A DNA stretch of 64,000 nt from Marivita sp051859345 (lineage in GTDB: Bacteria; Pseudomonadota; Alphaproteobacteria; Rhodobacterales; Rhodobacteraceae). Of the stretch, positions 50,133 through 59,107 are shown piece by piece (the first letter of the stretch is position 1; every line of letters begins with the position of its first letter). A model generated the notes under the pieces. That model saw only the letters and a program-made list of their open reading frames with translations, was not told the DNA's origin and made no database searches. The position numbers were made by a program, and so were the translations under genes. The DNA lies in contig NZ_JBHYFV010000011.1 in assembly GCF_051859345.1 (NCBI RefSeq), positions 53,593 to 117,592 of the forward strand, in the 5' to 3' direction.

Positions 50133-51440
50133 ATGAAACGTGAATACCTCAAGAAAGCGACCCTGACGGCGAAATCGGATGCGTCCGAAGTGCACGAAAC
50201 GGTCAAGACCATCCTTGCCGATATCGAAGCTGGTGGTGACGAGACGGCATTGGAATACGCCAGGAACTTCGACAAGTACGAAGGCACTGTCATGCTGACT
50301 GCCAAAGACATCGAAGCGGCCAGTGCGCTGGTGCCGGAAAAGCTCAAGCGGGATATCGAGTTTTCACATGACAATGTCAGACGCTTTGCCGAGGCGCAAA
50401 AAGCCACCGTGTCGGAGGTCGAAGTCGAGATCGTGCCGGGAATGATCGCGGGACAAAAGGCGATCCCTGTGGATGCGGCGGGCTGCTATGTGCCCGGCGG
50501 GCGCTACAGCCATATCGCATCGGCCATCATGACCGTGACAACAGCGAAAGTGGCCGGCTGCCGTCATATCACCGCCTGTTCGCCCCCCCGCCCCGGCGTC
50601 GGTGTGGCCCCGGCGATCATCTATGCCGCACATATCTGCGGCGCGGACAGGATACTGGCGATGGGCGGCGTGCAGGGTGTGGCCGCGATGACCTTCGGGC
50701 TGTTCGGTCTGCCCAAGGCCAATATCCTTGTCGGCCCCGGCAACCAGTTCGTGGCCGAGGCCAAGCGCATCCTCTTTGGCCGCGTCGGCATCGACATGAT
50801 CGCCGGGCCAACCGACAGTCTGATCCTTGCCGACAAGACCGCCGATCCGCTGATCGTCGCCACCGACCTCGTCAGCCAGGCCGAGCATGGCTACAATTCA
50901 CCCGTCTGGCTGGTGACGGATGATCGCGCGCTGGCGCAAAAGGTGATGGAGCTGGTGCCCGGCCTGATCGACGATTTGCCCGAGGTGAACAGCCAGAACG
51001 CCGCCGCCGCGTGGCGCGACTATGCCGAGGTGATCCTCTGTTCCGACCGCGAGGAAATGGCCGCCTGTTCCGACGATTATGCCCCCGAACACCTGACCGT
51101 GCAGGCCGAGGATCTGGATTGGTGGCTGAACCGCCTGACCTGTTATGGCTCGCTGTTTCTGGGTGAGGAAACCACGGTATCTTATGGCGACAAGGCGACC
51201 GGCACGAACCACGTCCTGCCGACCTCGGGCGCGGCAAGCTATACAGGTGGGCTGTCGGTCCACAAGTACATGAAGATCGTCACATGGCAGCGTGCCACCC
51301 GCGAAGGGTCACGTCCGGTGGCCGAAGCGACCGCGCGGATTTCGCGGCTGGAAGGCATGGAAGGCCACGCCCGCGCGGCGGATGTGCGTCTGGCCAAGTA
51401 CTTTCCCGGCGTGAATTTCGACCTGACCGCAGATGGCTGA
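50133..51440 (+). CDS. hpsN: sulfopropanediol 3-dehydrogenase (HpsN), histidinol dehydrogenase family
   Basis: A 435-residue NAD-dependent enzyme of the HisD family. HpsN oxidises (R)-2,3-dihydroxypropane-1-sulfonate to (R)-sulfolactate. HisD-like motifs are VDAAGCYVPGGRYSHIASAIMTVTTAKVAG, KANILVGPGNQFVAEAKRILFGRVGIDMIAGPTD and DLVSQAEHG (zinc-site region), followed by NHVLPTSGAASYTGGLSVHKYMK. It is not in a histidine operon. It sits after a TRAP transporter and before an SDR and a zinc alcohol dehydrogenase, the HpsN-O-P order, which supports the DHPS role. A different diol or amino alcohol substrate cannot be excluded. Confidence 0.8.
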   Translation: MKREYLKKATLTAKSDASEVHETVKTILADIEAGGDETALEYARNFDKYEGTVMLTAKDIEAASALVPEKLKRDIEFSHDNVRRFAEAQKATVSEVEVEIVPGMIAGQKAIPVDAAGCYVPGGRYSHIASAIMTVTTAKVAGCRHITACSPPRPGVGVAPAIIYAAHICGADRILAMGGVQGVAAMTFGLFGLPKANILVGPGNQFVAEAKRILFGRVGIDMIAGPTDSLILADKTADPLIVATDLVSQAEHGYNSPVWLVTDDRALAQKVMELVPGLIDDLPEVNSQNAAAAWRDYAEVILCSDREEMAACSDDYAPEHLTVQAEDLDWWLNRLTCYGSLFLGEETTVSYGDKATGTNHVLPTSGAASYTGGLSVHKYMKIVTWQRATREGSRPVAEATARISRLEGMEGHARAADVRLAKYFPGVNFDLTADG

Positions 51441-52194
51441 CCCTGCGGACCTGTTCCACCTTGGCGGCAAGGTCGCCCTTGTCACCGGGGCCAGTTCCGG
51501 CCTTGGACGACGTGCGGCGGTGACGCTGGCTGCGGCCGGTGCCATGGTGGTCGGCGTGGCGCGACGTCAGGACGCGCTCGAAAGTCTCAGCAACGAGATC
51601 GGCTTTGCCGCGGCCTGTATGGTTGCGGATGTGTCGGATCGCGCCACGATGGCAGCGCTGGCCGAGACTGTCTCAAAACCGTTCGGCCCGCCGGATATCG
51701 TGGTCCATGCCGCCGGGATCAACACGCGGGAGACTGCGGACACCGTCACACCCGAGGGGTGGGACATGACGCTGGCGCTGAACCTGTCAACGCCGTTTTT
51801 CCTGAGCCAGGCGCTTGTTCCCGCGATGAAGACCAAAGGCTGGGGCCGGATCGTCAATTTTGCCTCGCTCCAGACCACACGCGCGTTCCCCGGTGGCATC
51901 GCCTATGGCGCCACCAAGGGCGGCATTGCGCAATTGACCCGCGCCATGGCCGAGGCGTGGTCGCCGCATGGCATCACCGCCAATGCCATCGGGCCGGGGT
52001 TCTTTCCGACCGAACTGACACAGGCGGTATTCTCAGACCCGGAGCGCGCGGCGCGCAATGCGGCGCAGACCTGCATCGGGCGCAATGGCAGGATGGAGGA
52101 TATCGATGGCCCACTTCTGTTCCTGTGTTCGGATGCGTCGGCTTATGTCACCGGACAGGTCTTGATGGTGGACGGAGGATTTACCGCGAAATGA
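51433..52194 (+). CDS. hpsO: SDR-family dehydrogenase (HpsO-like)
   Basis: A 253-residue short-chain dehydrogenase: TGASSGLGRRAA (NAD(P)-binding glycines, about 16-27), HAAGINTRE (about 93-101), catalytic Ser region NFASLQTTRAFPGGIAYGATKGGIAQL with YxxxK (Tyr-Gly-Ala-Thr-Lys), and the C-terminal SDASAYVTGQVLMVDGGFTAK. In DHPS degraders HpsO and HpsP interconvert the enantiomers through the 2-keto form. It overlaps hpsN by eight bases and hpsP by four, indicating tight coupling. Confidence 0.78.
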   Translation: MADPADLFHLGGKVALVTGASSGLGRRAAVTLAAAGAMVVGVARRQDALESLSNEIGFAAACMVADVSDRATMAALAETVSKPFGPPDIVVHAAGINTRETADTVTPEGWDMTLALNLSTPFFLSQALVPAMKTKGWGRIVNFASLQTTRAFPGGIAYGATKGGIAQLTRAMAEAWSPHGITANAIGPGFFPTELTQAVFSDPERAARNAAQTCIGRNGRMEDIDGPLLFLCSDASAYVTGQVLMVDGGFTAK

Positions 52195-53171
52195 AAGCCT
52201 TGGTCTATGAGGGCGTCGAAACGCTTGCCTACCGCGATGTGCCGGATATCACCGCGCGCGACGACGAACACCTGATCCGCGTCGAAGCGGTTGGGATCTG
52301 CGGGTCCGACATGCACGCCTATCTTGGCCATGACGCCCGCCGCCCCGCCCCGCTCATCCTTGGGCACGAGGCGGCGGGTGTGGTTCAGGGCGGACCGATG
52401 GATGGCACCCGCGTCACGGTCAATCCGCTGGTGACATGCGGCACCTGCCCCGCCTGCACCAGCGCGCGGGAAAACCTGTGCCCGGACCGTCAGATCATCT
52501 CGATGGAACCGCGACCGGGGGCGTTTGCGCAATATGTCAGCATGCCCGCGTCCAACCTTGTGACGGTGCCGGACGCCGTACCGCTGGACAAGGCGTCGCT
52601 GGCCGAACCCTTGGCGGTCAGTTGGCACGCGGTGCGGCTGGCACTGGCGGCCCTGCATCCGGGAATGGAGCGCCGGGCGCTGGTGCTGGGGGGTGGTGCA
52701 ATCGGATTGGCTGCTTCGCTTGCGCTCAAGGCGATGGGTGTTGCGGAGGTGACGATTGTCGAACCAAACGCGACACGGCGCGCGTTCCTGATCGACGCCT
52801 GCGGGGAAACCGCCCTGAGCGCCGCCGAAGGAATGTATCCGGTTGTGATCGACGCCGTCGGTTATGCCGCAACGCGTGCTGCGGCGTCGGCACATGTGGT
52901 GCCGGGGGGGGTGATCACACATGTGGGACTGGGCGAAGACACCGGCGGGCTGGACGTGCGGCGCATGACCCTTCAAGAGATCACCTTTATCGGAACCTAC
53001 GCCTATACCGCGCAGGACTTCCGTGATACCGCGCAGGCGATTTTCGACGGACGGCTGGGCCCTCTGGACTGGTTTCAGACGCGCCCGCTTGGAAAGGGTG
53101 CCGAGGCGTTCAGGGACTTGCGCCAGGGCATCGTGGCGGCCCCGAAGATCATTCTGGAACCCTGGAGCTGA
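52191..53171 (+). CDS. hpsP: zinc-type alcohol dehydrogenase (HpsP-like)
   Basis: A 326-residue medium-chain dehydrogenase. The catalytic zinc site (VGICGSDMHAYLGHD and LGHEAAG) and the structural zinc cysteines (TCGTCPACTSARENLC, about 79-94) are intact. The nucleotide fold has VLGGGAIGLAASLAL. The start is the ATG at 52191, which overlaps the SDR stop as ATGA; the frame stays open far upstream inside the SDR gene and should be ignored. The predicted role is the second 2-dehydrogenase for DHPS enantiomer inversion. Confidence 0.8.
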   Translation: MKALVYEGVETLAYRDVPDITARDDEHLIRVEAVGICGSDMHAYLGHDARRPAPLILGHEAAGVVQGGPMDGTRVTVNPLVTCGTCPACTSARENLCPDRQIISMEPRPGAFAQYVSMPASNLVTVPDAVPLDKASLAEPLAVSWHAVRLALAALHPGMERRALVLGGGAIGLAASLALKAMGVAEVTIVEPNATRRAFLIDACGETALSAAEGMYPVVIDAVGYAATRAAASAHVVPGGVITHVGLGEDTGGLDVRRMTLQEITFIGTYAYTAQDFRDTAQAIFDGRLGPLDWFQTRPLGKGAEAFRDLRQGIVAAPKIILEPWS

Positions 53172-53201
53172 TGCGGCCCCGCAACTGTTTGGAGACCTGA
53201 C

Positions 53202-53615
53202 ATGTACTCGAAAATCCTCGTTCCCATGGCGCTTGATCACGACATTTCGCCACAAACCCTTGAAATCGCGCGGGTGCTTTGCGCATCAGGCGGCGAGATC
53301 ATCGCCCTGCATGTCTACGAGGCTCCGCAAGGGGCTGTGAGTGCCTATCTCGATGAAGAGGTCGTGAAGGCAGGGTATGACCGCGCGCGTGCGCGGATGG
53401 ACGAAAAGCTTAAGGGGGTGGATGGGGTGACACCTGCGATGGTCAAAGGCCACTCGTCGCGCACAATCATAGATTATGCCGCCCAGCACGGGGTCGACTG
53501 CATCGTCATGGGATCGCACAAACCCGGACTGAGCGACTTTTTCCTTGGGTCTACTGCCGCGCGGGTTGTGCGTCACGCGCCCTGCGCGGTGCATGTGCAT
53601 CGCGAGCCGGGCTGA
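53202..53615 (+). CDS. universal stress protein, UspA family
   Basis: A 137-residue single-domain Usp: MYSKILVPMALDHD at the N-terminus and the ATP-binding pattern MGSHKPGLSDFFLGSTAARVVRHAPCAVHV (G-x2-G-x9-G-S/T) at the C-terminus. GGAGACC precedes the ATG. It follows hpsP by 30 bases on the same strand and may be co-transcribed. TRAP operons often include an ATP-binding Usp (TeaD) that modulates the transporter, so a link to the TRAP system of this operon is plausible. Confidence 0.9.
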   Translation: MYSKILVPMALDHDISPQTLEIARVLCASGGEIIALHVYEAPQGAVSAYLDEEVVKAGYDRARARMDEKLKGVDGVTPAMVKGHSSRTIIDYAAQHGVDCIVMGSHKPGLSDFFLGSTAARVVRHAPCAVHVHREPG

Positions 53616-53639
53616 TCGCGACGCCGGTCCACGGAACCG

Positions 53640-54569
53640 CTACTGCGCTGCCAGCGGCTGCTGATCCCGGTCCGCGCCGCTGTCATCCGCTTTCATGAAC
53701 ACGGTCCGTGTCGGGAACGGAATGTCGACACCAGCCGCGTCCAGCGCCTCTTTCACCTTGCGCTTCATGTCGGCCTGGTACTGGAAATAGTCCGCAGCCG
53801 AACACCAGACACGAACAAGGAAATCGACGCTGCTGGAGTTGAGGTTGTTGACCTGGATGAACGGCGCAGGCTCTGCGTGTGACCGGGGGTCGGACATGAT
53901 CGTGGCGCGGATCACTTCTTCGGCCTGTGCAAGGTTGGCCCCGTAACCCACCCCGAATTCCCATTCGGCACGGCGCGTGGCATAGCCGGAATAGTTCTTG
54001 ATCGTGTTGCCCCAGACTTCGGAATTGGGCACCACAACCTTGACGTTCCCGATATCCGCGATCTCGGTATAGTTCAGGGTGATTTCCTTCACCGTACCGA
54101 CAACGTCGTTCACCTGAACGAAATCGCCGTTCTTCAAGGGGCGGAACATGATCAACATGACCCCCGCCGCGACATTCGACAGCGTGCCTTGAAGAGCCAG
54201 ACCAATGGCCAGACCGGCAGCACCGATAACGGCGACAATCGAGGTTGTCTGCACGCCGAAGGTGTTGAGCACGAAAAGCGCGGTGAAGGCCAGAACCACA
54301 TAGCTCACGATATTTCCCAGGAAGACGAATAGCGTGTCATCAAGGCTGGCATGCATCGCGCCGATCCGCGCGACGCGGCGACGGATGATCCCGGCAATGA
54401 CAAAACCCATGACAAGGATCAGCGCCGCGCCAACCGCATTCCCGAGCAATGCCAGCAACGTCTCGAGCGTCAGAAGATCGGCAAGAGACCGTCCATTGTA
54501 GATCTCCATCGTGAAGAGGCCGGCGATCCGATCCCAAAGGCCGTTGGCCACTGCTTCCACGTCTTCCAT
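53640..54569 (-). CDS. small-conductance mechanosensitive channel (MscS family)
   Basis: A 309-residue channel protein. Three N-terminal helices end in the pore helix GAAGLAIGLALQGTLSNVAAGVMLIMFRPLKNGDFVQV (Gly/Ala-packed TM3), followed by the beta domain (VGTVKEITLNYTEIADIGNVKVVVPNSEVWGNTIKNYSG) and the C-terminal alpha/beta domain. It would open on membrane tension during osmotic downshift. It is convergent with the stress protein gene and preceded by a 197-base spacer containing the frc terminator. Confidence 0.93.
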   Translation of the reverse strand: MEDVEAVANGLWDRIAGLFTMEIYNGRSLADLLTLETLLALLGNAVGAALILVMGFVIAGIIRRRVARIGAMHASLDDTLFVFLGNIVSYVVLAFTALFVLNTFGVQTTSIVAVIGAAGLAIGLALQGTLSNVAAGVMLIMFRPLKNGDFVQVNDVVGTVKEITLNYTEIADIGNVKVVVPNSEVWGNTIKNYSGYATRRAEWEFGVGYGANLAQAEEVIRATIMSDPRSHAEPAPFIQVNNLNSSSVDFLVRVWCSAADYFQYQADMKRKVKEALDAAGVDIPFPTRTVFMKADDSGADRDQQPLAAQ

Positions 54570-54710
54570 GCTCGATATTCCTTCTTTCCACGACTCATGG
54601 GCGGCTCAAAGCCACCTCACGGTAGGTGAAACAACCGGCGCACGGAAAAGTTCCCGAAAAAGGTGCATCCCGGACACAGCAATTCCCGCGTCATGCAAGC
54701 GGCGTCAAAA

Positions 54711-54740
54711 GAAAAAGGCCCCGCAATCCGCAGGGCCTTT
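54711..54740 (-). terminator. rho-independent terminator after frcA
   Basis: AAAGGCCC and GGGCCTTT form the stem, followed on the minus strand by TTTTTC. It ends the frcBCA-type transcript 27 bases after its last stop. Confidence 0.8.
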
Positions 54741-54766
54741 GACACGGCACGTCATGGCGCAAAGGT

Positions 54767-55534
54767 CTATGCCGCCTCGGGCGCGTCCTTGGCGCCGGTC
54801 ATAAAGGCCACCGCATCGGACATGGTGTAATCCTTGGGGTCGATCACGCACAGCCGCTTGCCCAGACGGTGGACGTGGATACGGTCGGCCACCTCGAACA
54901 CATGCGGCATGTTGTGGCTGATCAGGATGATCGGAATGCCGCGTGATTTCACGTCCTGGATCAACTCCAGAACCTTGCGGCTTTCCTTGACGCCTAGCGC
55001 CGCTGTCGGCTCGTCCAGGATGATCACCTTCGATCCGAACGCCGCCGCACGGGCCACAGCCACACCCTGACGCTGACCCCCGGACAGGGTTTCCACCGCC
55101 TGGTTGATGTTCTGGATCGTCATCAGCCCCAGTTCAGACAGCTTGTCGCGCGCCATCTTCTCCATTGCGGCGCGGTCCAGTTGGCGCAGCCACTTGCCCC
55201 GCCAGCCGGATTTGCGGATCTCGCGACCCATGAACATGTTGTCCGCAATCGACAGCGCGGGCGACATGGCCAAAGTCTGGTACACCGTTTCGATCCCGGC
55301 TTCGCGCGCCTCGATCGGTGAGGTAAAGCGCACCTCCTTGCCTTCAAGCGTCACGGTGCCCTCATCCGGCACCACCGCGCCCGACACCGCCTTGATCAAA
55401 GAGCTTTTACCAGCCCCGTTGTCGCCGATCACGGCCAGGATCTCGCCCGGCATCAGATCGAAGTCGCATTCGTCAAGGGCGGTCACACGACCATAACGCT
55501 TGACCAGCCCACGTCCTTTCAAGATCGGTTCCAT
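54767..55534 (-). CDS. frcA: sugar ABC transporter ATP-binding protein (FrcA-like)
   Basis: A 255-residue single-domain ATPase. Walker A GDNGAGKSSLIKA is near 35-47, signature LSGGQRQGVAVARA, Walker B VIILDEPTAALG. Its short length matches FrcA rather than the double-domain RbsA. I start at ATG 55534, which overlaps the permease stop by one base; the in-frame extension to 55612 lies inside the permease gene. It energises uptake by FrcC/FrcB. Confidence 0.88.
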   Translation of the reverse strand: MEPILKGRGLVKRYGRVTALDECDFDLMPGEILAVIGDNGAGKSSLIKAVSGAVVPDEGTVTLEGKEVRFTSPIEAREAGIETVYQTLAMSPALSIADNMFMGREIRKSGWRGKWLRQLDRAAMEKMARDKLSELGLMTIQNINQAVETLSGGQRQGVAVARAAAFGSKVIILDEPTAALGVKESRKVLELIQDVKSRGIPIILISHNMPHVFEVADRIHVHRLGKRLCVIDPKDYTMSDAVAFMTGAKDAPEAA

Positions 55535-56595
55535 TATGCTGCCACCTTTCTGATCCACTGGTCCACGGCGACGGCCCCGATGATCAGCACGCCGATCAAG
55601 AGGAAAGTCCATTGCGCATCGGCCCCGGCAAGGCGCAGGCCAAGTGTGAACACACCCACAATCAGCGCACCAAAGAACGTGCCAAGGATCGACCCCCGCC
55701 CGCCGAAGAGCGAGATGCCCCCGATCACCACCGCAGTGATGCTTTCGATGTTGAGAAGCTGACCCGATGTTGGTGACACCGACCCGATCCGGCCAATCAA
55801 GGCCCAGCCTGCAAAGGCACAGATGAGACCGGCCAGCGCGTAGACGGAAATCAGCGTGCGCGAGACATTGACGCCCGACAGTTCTGCCGCCTCGGCATCA
55901 TCCCCCACCGCATAGACATGCCTGCCCCACGCGGTGTGTTTCAGTACATAGGCCAGGATGAGAACCAGCAGCACAAGAAACACGACGCCGAACGTAAAGA
56001 CCGCGCCACCAATGCTGAACTTGGCCCCCATCAGTTGCAGCAGGGGTGCCTGTTCCGCAATCTCTTGCGAGCGGATGGTTTCGTTCTGGGAATAGAGAAA
56101 GTTCGCGGCCAGCACGATCTGCCACATGCCCAGGGTCACGATAAAGGGTGGCAGTTTCATCCGCGCCACCAGCCAGCCGTTCACCGCCCCGATGGCCGTG
56201 CCGAAGGCCAGGCCACAGACCACCGCAACACTGGGTGGCAGTCCATACCGGAACGTGAATTGCCCCATCACAACCGATGAGATCACCGCGATGGCTCCAA
56301 CGCTCAGGTCGATGCCTGCGGTCAGAATGACCAGCGATTGCGCTGCGGCAACGATGCCGACGATCTGCACCTGTTGCAGGATCAGCGTCAAGGCGAACGG
56401 AGAGAAAAACCGCGATCCCAGCGCCAGTCCAAAGATGATGATGGCGGCGACCAGAACGATCAGCGGAACCAACGCCGGCGTGGTGTGCAGGGCATGGTGA
56501 AATGCGCCAACAAAGCCCTTATCTTTCATTTTGAACGATGCAACATCGGATTTGGCGCTTCCGACCACCGTTTCATAGTTGTCTGCCTGTGGCAT
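55534..56595 (-). CDS. frcC: sugar ABC transporter permease (FrcC-like)
   Basis: A 353-residue RbsC-family permease with about ten helices. The signature region is LTAGIDLSVGAIAVISSVVMGQF near 110-130, and later AVGDDAEAAELSGVNVSRTLISVYALAGL and SVSPTSGQLLNIESITAVVIGGISLFGGRGSILGTFFGA. The N-terminus is a cytoplasmic extension (MPQADNYETVVGSAKSDVAS). GGGGAGGGG precedes ATG 56595. A strong hairpin separates it from the binding-protein gene. Confidence 0.88.
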   Translation of the reverse strand: MPQADNYETVVGSAKSDVASFKMKDKGFVGAFHHALHTTPALVPLIVLVAAIIIFGLALGSRFFSPFALTLILQQVQIVGIVAAAQSLVILTAGIDLSVGAIAVISSVVMGQFTFRYGLPPSVAVVCGLAFGTAIGAVNGWLVARMKLPPFIVTLGMWQIVLAANFLYSQNETIRSQEIAEQAPLLQLMGAKFSIGGAVFTFGVVFLVLLVLILAYVLKHTAWGRHVYAVGDDAEAAELSGVNVSRTLISVYALAGLICAFAGWALIGRIGSVSPTSGQLLNIESITAVVIGGISLFGGRGSILGTFFGALIVGVFTLGLRLAGADAQWTFLLIGVLIIGAVAVDQWIRKVAA

Positions 56596-56634
56596 GGGTC
56601 CCCTCCCCGTCGACAAGATCAGCGGTACGTCTCG

Positions 56635-56660
56635 GACGGGCAGGAGTACGCCTGCCCGTC
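56635..56660 (-). repeat. hairpin between frcB and frcC
   Basis: GACGGGCAGG and CCTGCCCGTC pair perfectly (10 bp) with a six-base loop. No T-run follows on the minus strand. Like 6933-6959 and 48169-48193, it lies right after a binding-protein gene. Confidence 0.75.
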
Positions 56661-56690
56661 TGCTGATTATTCAAGTGTGGTTGGTTTGGA

Positions 56691-57710
56691 TCAACCCCAG
56701 CAGAGGTTCATGCCCTCGTCGGTGTCGATGGAGTCGACGCCATCCGCAGGCTGATCCGTGACCAGGGCAACACCCGTGTCAAAGAAATCCTTGCCGTCGG
56801 TTGCTTCCGGCTTGGTGCCGTCTGCGGCCCATGCTGCAATCGCTTCCATACCCTTGGAGGCCATTAGCAGCGGATACTGCTGGGATGTGGCACCGATCAC
56901 GCCGTCCTTGATGTTCTGGATGCCGGGGCAACCACCATCGACAGACACAATCAGAACGTCGTTCTCACGACCGATGGACTTGAGCGCCTCATAGGCACCG
57001 GCAGCGGCTGGTTCGTTGATGGTATAGACCACGTTGACCATCGGATCCTTCGCAAGAAGGTTCTCCATCGCGCGGCGACCGCCTTCTTCGTTGCCTGCGG
57101 TCACGTCGTTGCCGACGATGCGGGGATCGTCTTCGTCACCGTTCACGTTCGGGTCAGCCAGATCAATGCCAAAGCCCTGCAGAAAGCCCTGATCGCGCAG
57201 AACGCCAACGGTCGGCTGGCTCACGGCGAGGTCGAGCATGGCAATCTTGGCGTTAGCCGCGTCGTCCCCAAGGCTTGCAGCGGCCCACTGACCAATTAGT
57301 TCGCCGGCAAGGAAGTTGTCGGTGGCAAAGGTCATGTCCGCCGCATCAATCGGATCAAGCGGTGTATCAAGTGCGATCACAAGGATACCCGCATCGCGCG
57401 CCTGCTGAACGGCGGGAACGATGGAACCGGTGTCGGACGCAGTAAGAAGGATGCCCTTGGCACCATTGGCGATGCAGGTTTCGATGGCCGCAACCTGGGT
57501 TTCGTGGTCGCCGTCGATCTTGCCCGCATAGCTGTTCAGGGTCATGCCCAGCTCTTCTGCCTTGGCTTCAGCACCTTCACGCATCTTGACGAAGAACGGG
57601 TTGGTGTCGGTCTTGGTGATCAGGCACGCGCTGACACCGTGACCTGCGGCAAAGGCCGCTCCGGACATGGACGCAAACGCAACAGCCGAGCTCAACAGTA
57701 GTCTTTTCAT
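56691..57710 (-). CDS. frcB: sugar ABC transporter substrate-binding protein (FrcB-like)
   Basis: A 339-residue periplasmic protein of the RbsB type with signal peptide MKRLLLSSAVAFASMSGAAFA. The ligand domain has VSACLITKTDTNPFFVKMREGAEAKAEELGM, ILVIALDTPLDPIDAADMTFATDN and the C-terminal half TINEPAAAGAYEAL. The N-terminal KTDTNPFF and double-Asp features agree with fructose/ribose/mannose binding proteins. The long in-frame extension upstream lacks a signal peptide. It heads the frcBCA operon, divergent from the ROK regulator. Confidence 0.88.
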   Translation of the reverse strand: MKRLLLSSAVAFASMSGAAFAAGHGVSACLITKTDTNPFFVKMREGAEAKAEELGMTLNSYAGKIDGDHETQVAAIETCIANGAKGILLTASDTGSIVPAVQQARDAGILVIALDTPLDPIDAADMTFATDNFLAGELIGQWAAASLGDDAANAKIAMLDLAVSQPTVGVLRDQGFLQGFGIDLADPNVNGDEDDPRIVGNDVTAGNEEGGRRAMENLLAKDPMVNVVYTINEPAAAGAYEALKSIGRENDVLIVSVDGGCPGIQNIKDGVIGATSQQYPLLMASKGMEAIAAWAADGTKPEATDGKDFFDTGVALVTDQPADGVDSIDTDEGMNLCWG

Positions 57711-57833
57711 GGTTTCCTCCCAGAAATCTTCAATTTGCATTCTCACGGACCGATGTCGGCCCGCTCCCCCCTGCCTGCGGTAATCGCTGCAGGTTGCGGC
57801 TAAAAAGGCCAGATTCTAAACGTGCTGTCAATA

Positions 57834-57854
57834 AATAAATAAACTTTATTTATT
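57834..57854. promoter_or_regulatory. AT-rich palindromic operator between frcB and frcR
   Basis: Ten-base perfect arms (AATAAATAAA and TTTATTTATT) flank a single central C. ROK-family repressors (NagC, Mlc, XylR types) bind such AT-rich dyads. It stands out strongly from the GC-rich surroundings. Confidence 0.8.
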
Positions 57855-57907
57855 AAATAGCCCGTGCCATCTTTGCGGCGTAGCTTCGTTAGACTAAGGT
57901 CCGCGAC

Positions 57908-59107
57908 ATGGACGGTGGAAAAATCAAAGGGGCAAGCGGGGGCGTCAACCAAAGCGGTGTGCGCAACTACAATGAACGTCTGCTCCTTTCGATGTTGCAA
58001 CGCCGGGGCGGAATGGCCGGGATCGACCTTGCACGTTTGACCGGCCTTTCGCCGCAAACCGTGTCGGTGATTTTTCGCAAACTGGAACAGGACGGGTTCC
58101 TGCAACGCGGTGACCCGGTGCGCGGCAAGGTGGGCAAGCCGTCGATCCCGATGGAGCTGTCGCCGGACGGGGTTCTTTCGTTGGGACTCAAGATCGGACG
58201 CCGCAGCGCTGACCTGTTGTTGCTGGACTTCACCGGCAATGTGCGTGCGCAGGTTACAACCGCCTATCAATACCCCCTCCCCGACGAAGTGTTTGCCTTC
58301 CTCGAAAGCGGGATGACCACCCTTCTCGAGGATCTGCCGCCCGAGGCGCGCGACCGGCTGTGCGGGATCGGCATCGCCGCGCCGTTCGAGCTTTGGAAGT
58401 GGAACGACCTGATCGGCGCTCCGTCCAACCGGTTCAAGTCATGGAAAGACGTCGATTTCGCGGAACAGGTTGCGCAGTTCAGCGACCTGCCGGTGTTCGT
58501 GGTCAATGATGCAACCGCCGCCTGCCGGGCAGAGCATCTGTACGGCCGCAATCACGGGTTCCGCGACTACGCCTATTTTTTCATCGGCTCGTTTGTCGGC
58601 GGTGGGGTCGTGGTCAATGACACCGTCTTCGAAGGCAATCAGGGAAATGCTGGCGCCTTGGGGTCACTTCGCAGCACTGGGCCACTGGGCGAAAGTCAGC
58701 AATTGATCGACGTGGCCTCGATCCACCTGCTCGAAGGTCGGCTTGTGCAAGCGGGTATTGAGCCGCGCATCTTGTGGCAGCAACCGCAGGATTGGAGCGC
58801 GCTGACGCGATATGTCGAACCGTGGGTCGGGGAAACGGCGCAGGAACTGGCCAAGGCATCGCTGTCGGTCTGTGCCGTGATCGATTTCGAGGCGGTGCTG
58901 ATCGACGGCGCATTCCCGGAACCGGTACGCAACGAGCTTGTCGAACGGGTCAGGCGTTACCTGGTCAATCAGGACACGCGCGGCCTGATCCCGCCCAAGA
59001 TCGAACCCGGCAGCATCGGCGGCAATGCGCGTGCAATCGGCGCGGCAAGCAGTCCGATCTTCACGCAGTTCCTGTTGAACACAAATGCAGGGCTGGCCGC
59101 TTTTTGA
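57908..59107 (+). CDS. frcR: ROK-family transcriptional repressor (FrcR-like)
   Basis: A 399-residue protein with an N-terminal winged helix (NYNERLLLSMLQRRGGMAGIDLARLTGLSPQTVSVIFRKLEQDGFL, within 20-65) and a ROK sugar-kinase-like domain (GIGIAAPFELWKWNDLIGAP, VVNDATAACRAEHLYG, FIGSFVGGGVVVND). The usual ROK zinc cysteines are not evident. It is divergent from frcBCA with the AT-rich palindrome between. Its stop is embedded in a palindrome shared with the convergent nat gene. Confidence 0.88.
   Translation: MDGGKIKGASGGVNQSGVRNYNERLLLSMLQRRGGMAGIDLARLTGLSPQTVSVIFRKLEQDGFLQRGDPVRGKVGKPSIPMELSPDGVLSLGLKIGRRSADLLLLDFTGNVRAQVTTAYQYPLPDEVFAFLESGMTTLLEDLPPEARDRLCGIGIAAPFELWKWNDLIGAPSNRFKSWKDVDFAEQVAQFSDLPVFVVNDATAACRAEHLYGRNHGFRDYAYFFIGSFVGGGVVVNDTVFEGNQGNAGALGSLRSTGPLGESQQLIDVASIHLLEGRLVQAGIEPRILWQQPQDWSALTRYVEPWVGETAQELAKASLSVCAVIDFEAVLIDGAFPEPVRNELVERVRRYLVNQDTRGLIPPKIEPGSIGGNARAIGAASSPIFTQFLLNTNAGLAAF

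Noticed and set aside
50133..51440. Histidinol dehydrogenase of histidine biosynthesis (hisD)
   Set aside because: No other his gene is nearby, and the gene is coupled to a TRAP transporter and two alcohol dehydrogenases, which fits HpsN.
57829..57858. AATAAATAAA run as a simple sequence repeat or origin-like AT-rich element
   Set aside because: The sequence is a perfect dyad with one central base and sits between a regulator and its operon, which fits an operator better.
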